Assembly (NCBI GenBank): GCA_029721515.1
Contig: CM056562.1
Span: forward strand, 15,223,335 to 15,287,334
DNA from: Synanceia verrucosa
Lineage: Eukaryota > Chordata > Actinopteri > Perciformes > Synanceiidae
Direction of reading: 5' to 3'
DNA: 64,000 bases
Shown one piece after another: positions 58,765 to 64,000 of the stretch. The notes under the pieces were generated by a model. That model ran no database searches. It saw only the letters and a list, made by a program, of their open reading frames with translations, and was not told the origin of the DNA. Made by a program: the position numbers and the translations under genes. Numbering within the stretch: position 1 is the first letter of the stretch; each line of letters starts with the position of its first letter.

Positions 58765-58925
58765 TTATTAATATGTTAATTATTCTCTTGACTAATCAAA
58801 TAGTCTAGAAAATGAAAAAGAAAAGAGTCCATTGTGATTTCCTCAAGCCAATAGTGACTTAATGAAATAACCTTTTTCAGACAATCCAAAACTAAAGGAT
58901 ATTCAGTTTATAGTCATTTGGGCTC
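58765..58925. repeat. Fragment of AT-rich fold-back repeat family
   Basis: Words such as AATATGTTAATTATTCTCTT, GACTAATCAAATAGTCTAGA and CAATCCAAAACTAAAGGATA are a diverged piece of the family seen at 32158-32455. Located in the 5' intron of sfxn3. Confidence 0.45.
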
Positions 58926-59710
58926 AAATCTGAGGAGACATATAAATGAGATTGATTGTTCTCTATCTACACGTTACCCATTTTCTTGGTTATAGTATTG
59001 TTTAGTAGTTTCAGCACTTCTTGCTTTTCCCCCACTGTTTCACAGAAGATACTTAGGTGAGTGAGGGATGTGAACAAACACAAAACTATTACAGGAATGT
59101 ACCGTGCTAATATGTGCAACAATCCTGCAGTGCTCAAGGCCACACCATTACCAAACTGCTACTGGGGATTCAAAGACACTGCTGAGTACAAACACATTGA
59201 TCGGTATGCTATTTTCTAATACAAGGAAAACTCAAAACGTCCCACACTACAGGTAGAGCCACACAGATGTATTGTGTCACACTGTTAGTAGCTGATCAAA
59301 GAAATATCAAGACACAAACACAGACAGATGGGAAGTCACGACACGCTGTTTCACTAAGCCGGCTAGCGAGTGCAGCAGGCTGGGTAGCATGCTAGCTAGG
59401 TAGCTGATACTACTGAAACACACTCACAGTGGAGAAAGGAAATAGTCAAACAGGACAACCAAACTCTCACAACAGCAAATGTTAAGTTAGACGGGATGAT
59501 AAGACTGTTTTCCCTCCACACCACCTTGGTAAACAACGTCAACCAGCCGGGTAGCCAGATAACGTTAGTTTACAAGCTAGCTAGGTTAACATGCTAACAC
59601 TTTGCGCTGCATAGACAAACGTTGCGTGGGAGCAAACGTTGACTTAGTCATGTAGTGATTTATCACTTCAATTCATCAGACATGGGAATCCAGTCAGCAC
59701 GGACACGTAC

Positions 59711-59840
59711 CTGCTCTGCTTTCTCTGTTTCTGCGAAAAAGTGTGACCTCTCAATATCACAGTACCGCCACGGACATGTGTTGCCTTCTCGTGCATTTAG
59801 AAATATCGTAATTCGCCACGTCACCGCGGCAGTTATCTTA
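59711..59840 (-). other. Probable untranslated first exon of sfxn3
   Basis: On the minus strand GCAGAG-CAG|GTACGTGTCC gives a good donor (exon edge 59711), to be joined to the acceptor just upstream of the ATG exon (TTTAAAG near 58289). CpG content is locally raised around 59700-59825 (CACGTCACCGCGG), as in a vertebrate housekeeping promoter. The transcription start is not defined. Confidence 0.5.
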
Positions 59841-59849
59841 TAACCCATA

Positions 59850-61375
59850 CAATATCATACTGTACTATATTATACCATATGTTAATACATTTTATTGTTA
59901 CAAATGAACTGTATGTACTATATAATACAATATTCTATAATACTTTCATTTTAAAACTAGTACTATCATTACTGATATTCTGGTGTGCATTTCACTGTCT
60001 CCAGTGTGTTTCCTATGTGTTGCAACAACCGAATTTCCCCTTCTGGGAATTTTATTATTTTATGATCGCCACCCTTCAATGCTTTTTGAGAAAAAAAACC
60101 CGGCAAAACAAAGCCATCCCAGTGGCACGAAAGTTTGAATCCCTGAAAATCACAGCTTCGTAGACGACTTTGAACGCAGCACAGTGCAGTGGAATAACGG
60201 GGCGTTGTTTGTCATGGAAGACATGAGTGTTTGAACCCTCTAGGCGTGGGAGGTGTACAGCAGTGGCGTATCCAGGAATTTTTTACTGGGGTGGACAAGA
60301 GGGGACACACAGCTAGTGTGGGGTGGCCCAGGACAAAACTCCGACGGGGAGCGGGGGGTTCCATGATAACGTCCAACCTCTCTCCCATGATTTCCTGTCT
60401 CATGTCAAATAAAGGTGTCTATTCTCATAAAAAAGTCTCTTTTTAAAAGTCATTTTAAAAATTTTATTTCCTCCTATCACAGTCCTCAAGTATGTCTGCT
60501 TATTTGAAGTATGTTTAGTCTGTAATAAATGTTCAGGGTTAGGGTACAAATTGTCTAAGAGCCATTTCCTTGTAGTAGATTAGAGTCCTTATCTCTTCAA
60601 AAATTGGATTAGAGTAGCAAAATTTAACTGCTCTTCACTCATTTTTAGAATCCCATAGAATAATCTGTCACCTGTATTTTAACCTGTTTGCTCCACCAAT
60701 TGAGGTGCATGAAAACATAGCATTCAGGCAACAGAACAGAAAATAAATAGCTTATTCATGTTCCTGATAAAGGTATAAATTATTACATTATCGTTTTTAA
60801 TCCAGTTGCTGAAATCAAGTGTGTCTGTCACTGACACACTGTACACTGTACAGCACATGATTGGGTTAAAAACAGCTGGCAACTTCAAAAATGTCTTAAA
60901 AACGACAACATTCCCTCGTTTTTCACAACATTTTGGAAACACTTACACCAATCTAAGACACGGCTACTTCGCAATTCCTCCTTTTAACAGACATTATATG
61001 ATGTATTGTAGTATTTGTCTCTCAGTCACATCTACAGAAATGTTGTGTGATGTGACACATCTGACCACCGGGTGGGGTTGTTTATCCATCCCACAGGCTG
61101 GTGAAGGCAGTCAGGAAAATCATCAACCCGCTTTCTCCATACATCACCACCACCTGCAGTTTTACGGTACAGCATGGTCTTAATTAACACGTTAATAACC
61201 TGAGGACAGATGACATAGACTTGAGGTCGTGTTGCAGTAATATAAGTGCTATCATTGTTCTTAATCATCACTTGTCCAGCGCTAATGGCTGCACAGCTGC
61301 AGAGGCTTATGTAAAGGGCTTACACCTCATAAGACAATAACTCACCTGGAGAACAACTGAGGTGGCACTAATACT
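59850..61375. other. Intergenic spacer between sfxn3 and pdzd7
   Basis: The two genes diverge from this 1.5-kb spacer. Apart from a repeat fragment at 60255-60425, no feature was recognised. Confidence 0.5.
60255..60425. repeat. Dispersed repeat fragment
   Basis: CAGTGGCGTATCCAGGAATT followed by GGGGTGGCCCAGGACAAAAC, then TTTCCTGTCTCATGTCAAAT and AAATAAAGGTGTCT. This resembles common fish transposon ends and retroposon tails. The family was not determined. Confidence 0.4.
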
Positions 61376-61453
61376 CCGGAGGTGTCCGATTATGCGTCAG
61401 CGAGGCGGACCAGTGCCTGTCCGAGCTCATCCGACACAACATGGACAAGGCAG
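61376..61453 (+). other. Probable untranslated first exon of pdzd7
   Basis: CpG-containing sequence (TATGCGTCAGCGAGGCGGAC) leads to a donor, AAGGCAG|GTAACA, at 61453. An ATG at 61441 is present, but neither the acceptor at 61912 nor one just before 62274 continues its frame. It is therefore treated as 5' UTR or an upstream ORF. Confidence 0.45.
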
Positions 61454-62273
61454 GTAACACTCATTCTTATTTGTTCACTTTAAACGTTATAAATGTTTCA
61501 GGCGTTTCATAATAGCTACAGATTAGATGTTAAGACTGAGACGAGCCGCGGTTTAAGTTTACCCACACCACAACAAGTGACCCAGGAGTTTAGTTAGTAA
61601 CGATGACAACTTGCTTACAATATCTTTGTCGCTGTCCAAGGTGCTGATTGATAAAAACAACACGTGGAGTTTAATGAGAGGAGGATAAGGTCCCCTGAGG
61701 ACACATAAATAGAGATCTGTTTGTTTTTATTCTATTCAAGGTCCCAGTAGGTTATATGTCATTACTGTATCAAAATGAGTTTGAGTTTTATTACCCCATC
61801 TGGATCTTCTGACATCACATTACTCATCACAGCGTACTGTCCTCACAACAGATATCCATTTAATTAAACATGACTCGAGGGGAATCACCATGCACTGCTG
61901 ACTCCTCTGCAGACAGGCCACCAGTCTCCAGCAGCTGAAGCGATGGAAGTGGACTCATCTGCAACTTCTTTAACCCACCAAGAAAAGTCCACCGTTCAGT
62001 CATGGAACTTTTTTTTTTTTTTTTTTAAATGAATGTACAGTTTGTTCATTCAGCTGTGTGGAGCTTAACCTTTAGATGTCACAGGATCTGGTTTGAAACT
62101 GAAGATCAGAGACTTTACCTACAGCTTTGGAAGTTACCTGCTGCAGTGGAGAGCAGCTCCACTATTTTACCATCCAATTTGGACCACCTCCAGGTTGCAC
62201 CATCCATCCTGACAGTGGACCCCAGATAACCTCCTGTCTGGATGACTAAGGGAAGAATTGCCAGACACTCAGC

Positions 62274-63781
62274 ATGGCTCACTGCTCTCATCCCTCTGGC
62301 TGGGGGGGGATGACAAATGGAGGGGGGCACCCCCTCTTTAACCACACAGGCCAGACCGGGGGCTCCAACAGCACCACACGCTACATGCTGAAAAAACAGC
62401 ACCGCCACAGACGCAGATCCTCCTCACCGATGGGTCGCGTCATTCTCATCAACGCACCTGTTGATGGTGAGTTCACGGCCCTCCGTTGCCATGGTAACAC
62501 ACACAGTGCCACTGGTTGCAAAGGTACATTCAGGACTGTCGGTCAGTCATAATCCAAGTCTAGATAAGAATTTAGAAATAATAATAATTCAGTTTATTGT
62601 AGATACTACAAATGAAGAGATGAATACTCAATTCAATTTAACACAAAATACTGTTCTTACCCCTCAGTAATTGAGTATGAAGAATTTCTGCAAATTATTG
62701 TCGCTCTCTTTGCATTGCAGGAGGGGACGACAGTGAAGACATTCACACAGTGACTGTTGATAAAAGTCCAGATGGGCGTCTGGGTTTCAGTGTCCGCGGG
62801 GGCTCCGAGCATGGACTCAGCATATTTGTCAGCAAGGTGGAAGACGACAGCTCTGCAGGTTAGGAGGAAGTGTGTGCGTGTGTTTCTTACAGTGAAGGCA
62901 AGCTTACTTTTCTGTGTGCTTACATCTTGTCCTCTGTTCCCATGTGATATTTCCTCTTGTGTATCGTGCTGATTTCCACCTGTGTCTGCAGCGCAGGCTG
63001 GGCTGACAGTGGGCGATAAGCTGGTGGAGGTGAATGGGGTCAGCCTTGAAAGCATCACCATGAGCAGCGCTGTTAAGGTCCTGACGGGTAACAACAGGCT
63101 GCGGATGGTGGTGAGGCGGGTGGGCAAGATCCCCGGCATCCGCTACTCCAAGGAGAAGACCACATGGTGAGGCCAGACAGCTTAGAGATGCTGTACAGTA
63201 CAGGCTGTCTCAATGTGACTAAGGCATTTAAATTTTTATACTTCATAGTTAATTTAGCAACAGTAACTGCATGTTACTACTGTGCTATATTGTCATGTAA
63301 AGTGAAGACTACTACAACCTTGTTGTTACCACTGCTAACCTCTGCATGGCCCTTGTTTTGTGAAGTCTTGTCACTTGACTGTAGCTCACACTGGTTATCT
63401 TTCTTTTGGGATATACGGTATCTTGGTTTCATGTGGCAGCAGTGGATGGATTACTGCTGTGACCTTTATGGCCATTTGATTAACCAATACTGACAAGCCT
63501 GGCTGCAGTTGAGGAAGAGAAAGCAGTGTATGTGAATGTTATCCTGTGTGCATATATGTCCTCTAATGCATCGTGTGTGTGTGTGTGTGTCTGTGTGTGT
63601 GTAGGGTGGATCTGATTCACCGACGGATGGTGGTGGAGGAGAGTGGCCGTACACCGTCAGAGGCCAGTTCAGACAGCGCTCTTCGCAGGATCGTACATCT
63701 CTTCACCACATCAGATGACTACTGTCTGGGCTTCAACATCAGAGGAGGCAAAGAGTTTGGACTGGGAATTTATGTTTCTAA
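62274..63781 (+). CDS. pdzd7: PDZ domain-containing protein 7, partial (5' end)
   Basis: PDZD7 is a scaffold of the Usher type 2 complex at stereocilia ankle links and photoreceptor ciliary regions, and binds usherin, ADGRV1 and whirlin. Coding exons seen: 62274-62466, 62721-62858, 62992-63166 and 63605-63781 (donor CTAA|GTATGA). The gene runs off the right edge. The N-terminus has STTRYMLKKQ and SSPMGRVILINAP, as in vertebrate PDZD7. PDZ1 spans residues about 72-155, with the ligand loop GRLGFSVRGGSEHGLSIFVS and then GLTVGDKLVEVNGVSLES. After EKTTWVDLIHRRMVVE a second PDZ begins: RRIVHLFTTSDDYCLGFNIR then GGKEFGLGIYVSK. The start ATG is the first in frame before the conserved N-terminus. Teleosts may have pdzd7a and pdzd7b; which one this is cannot be told. 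Confidence 0.93.
63572..63602. repeat. (GT)n microsatellite at a splice acceptor
   Basis: GT repeats run directly into the acceptor TGTGTAG at 63604 of the pdzd7 exon beginning at 63605. Confidence 0.9.
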
Positions 63782-64000
63782 GTATGAACCAAGCCTCAAA
63801 GCCTTTGAGCAAGGGAGAGGGGAAGAGGAAACAGTTCCAGGAATTACACATCACATAATCTTATTTGCAGTTTAGATTTTTTTCCCTGTTGCATTAAATA
63901 AAAACAACTAGGCTTCATTTATAAGGTTGCAGCCATCGCCATTACAACAGAGGTTATTAAGAAACTGTTTTGATGAGATTGCAGTGTGAGACACACACAT

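Noticed and set aside
61441..61453. ATG 61441 (MDKA) as the pdzd7 start
   Set aside because: Joining it to the acceptor at 61912 or just before 62274 leads quickly to a stop, whereas ATG 62274 opens directly into the conserved N-terminus.

Overview
The window is vertebrate nuclear DNA, almost certainly from a ray-finned (teleost, probably percomorph) fish. The genes are split into short exons with GT-AG introns. The intergenic DNA is AT-rich, full of CA/GT microsatellites and carries typical teleost repeats: Tc1-like elements with CACTATATTGCC-type or CACTGCCTGG ends, fold-back MITEs, SINE and LINE tails. Two genes use in-frame TGA for selenocysteine in a family (selenoprotein U) whose mammalian member has cysteine. 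The species cannot be named from the sequence.

Layout, left to right: (1) 1953-14317 (+), tmem150a, missing its first coding exon. (2) 14318-20700, its probable long 3' UTR, then a degenerate AT-rich tandem repeat (17.7-19.0 kb) and a deleted Tc1-like element. (3) 20713-27306 (-), mat1a (S-adenosylmethionine synthase), all ten coding exons, with a TATA box just upstream. (4) 27.5-36.6 kb, a gene-poor stretch with two decayed Tc1-like copies, a piggyBac-like MITE, fold-back MITEs and retroposon tails. (5) 37146-38477 and 41609-43841 (+), two tandem selenoprotein U (PRXL2A/FAM213A-type) genes, each with an in-frame TGA in a U-x-x-C motif and a recognisable SECIS hairpin in its 3' UTR. Between them is an unrecognised 88-codon ORF with its own probable 5' exon. 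(6) 45.1-46.5 kb, an A-poor, GC-rich block of unknown origin. (7) 48172-49323 (+), a single-coding-exon TCF/LEF-type HMG-box gene whose 3' end holds a 66-bp coding minisatellite that continues past the stop codon. (8) 53922-58283 (-), sfxn3, all ten coding exons, with a probable 3.6-kb 3' UTR. (9) 62274-63781 (+), the first four coding exons of pdzd7, which runs off the right edge.

The order agrees with human chromosome 10 neighbourhoods: MAT1A lies near PRXL2A (10q22-23), and SFXN3 next to PDZD7 (10q24). This supports the paralogue calls. Functionally the genes are not an operon-like unit. There is a loose metabolic theme: mat1a makes SAM, sfxn3 supplies mitochondrial serine to one-carbon metabolism, and the SelU proteins are thioredoxin-fold redox proteins.

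Exon boundaries were placed by hand from splice consensus and reading phase. All joined exons keep frame. The most interesting parts are the tandem UGA/SECIS selenoprotein pair and the HMG-box gene with its minisatellite tail.
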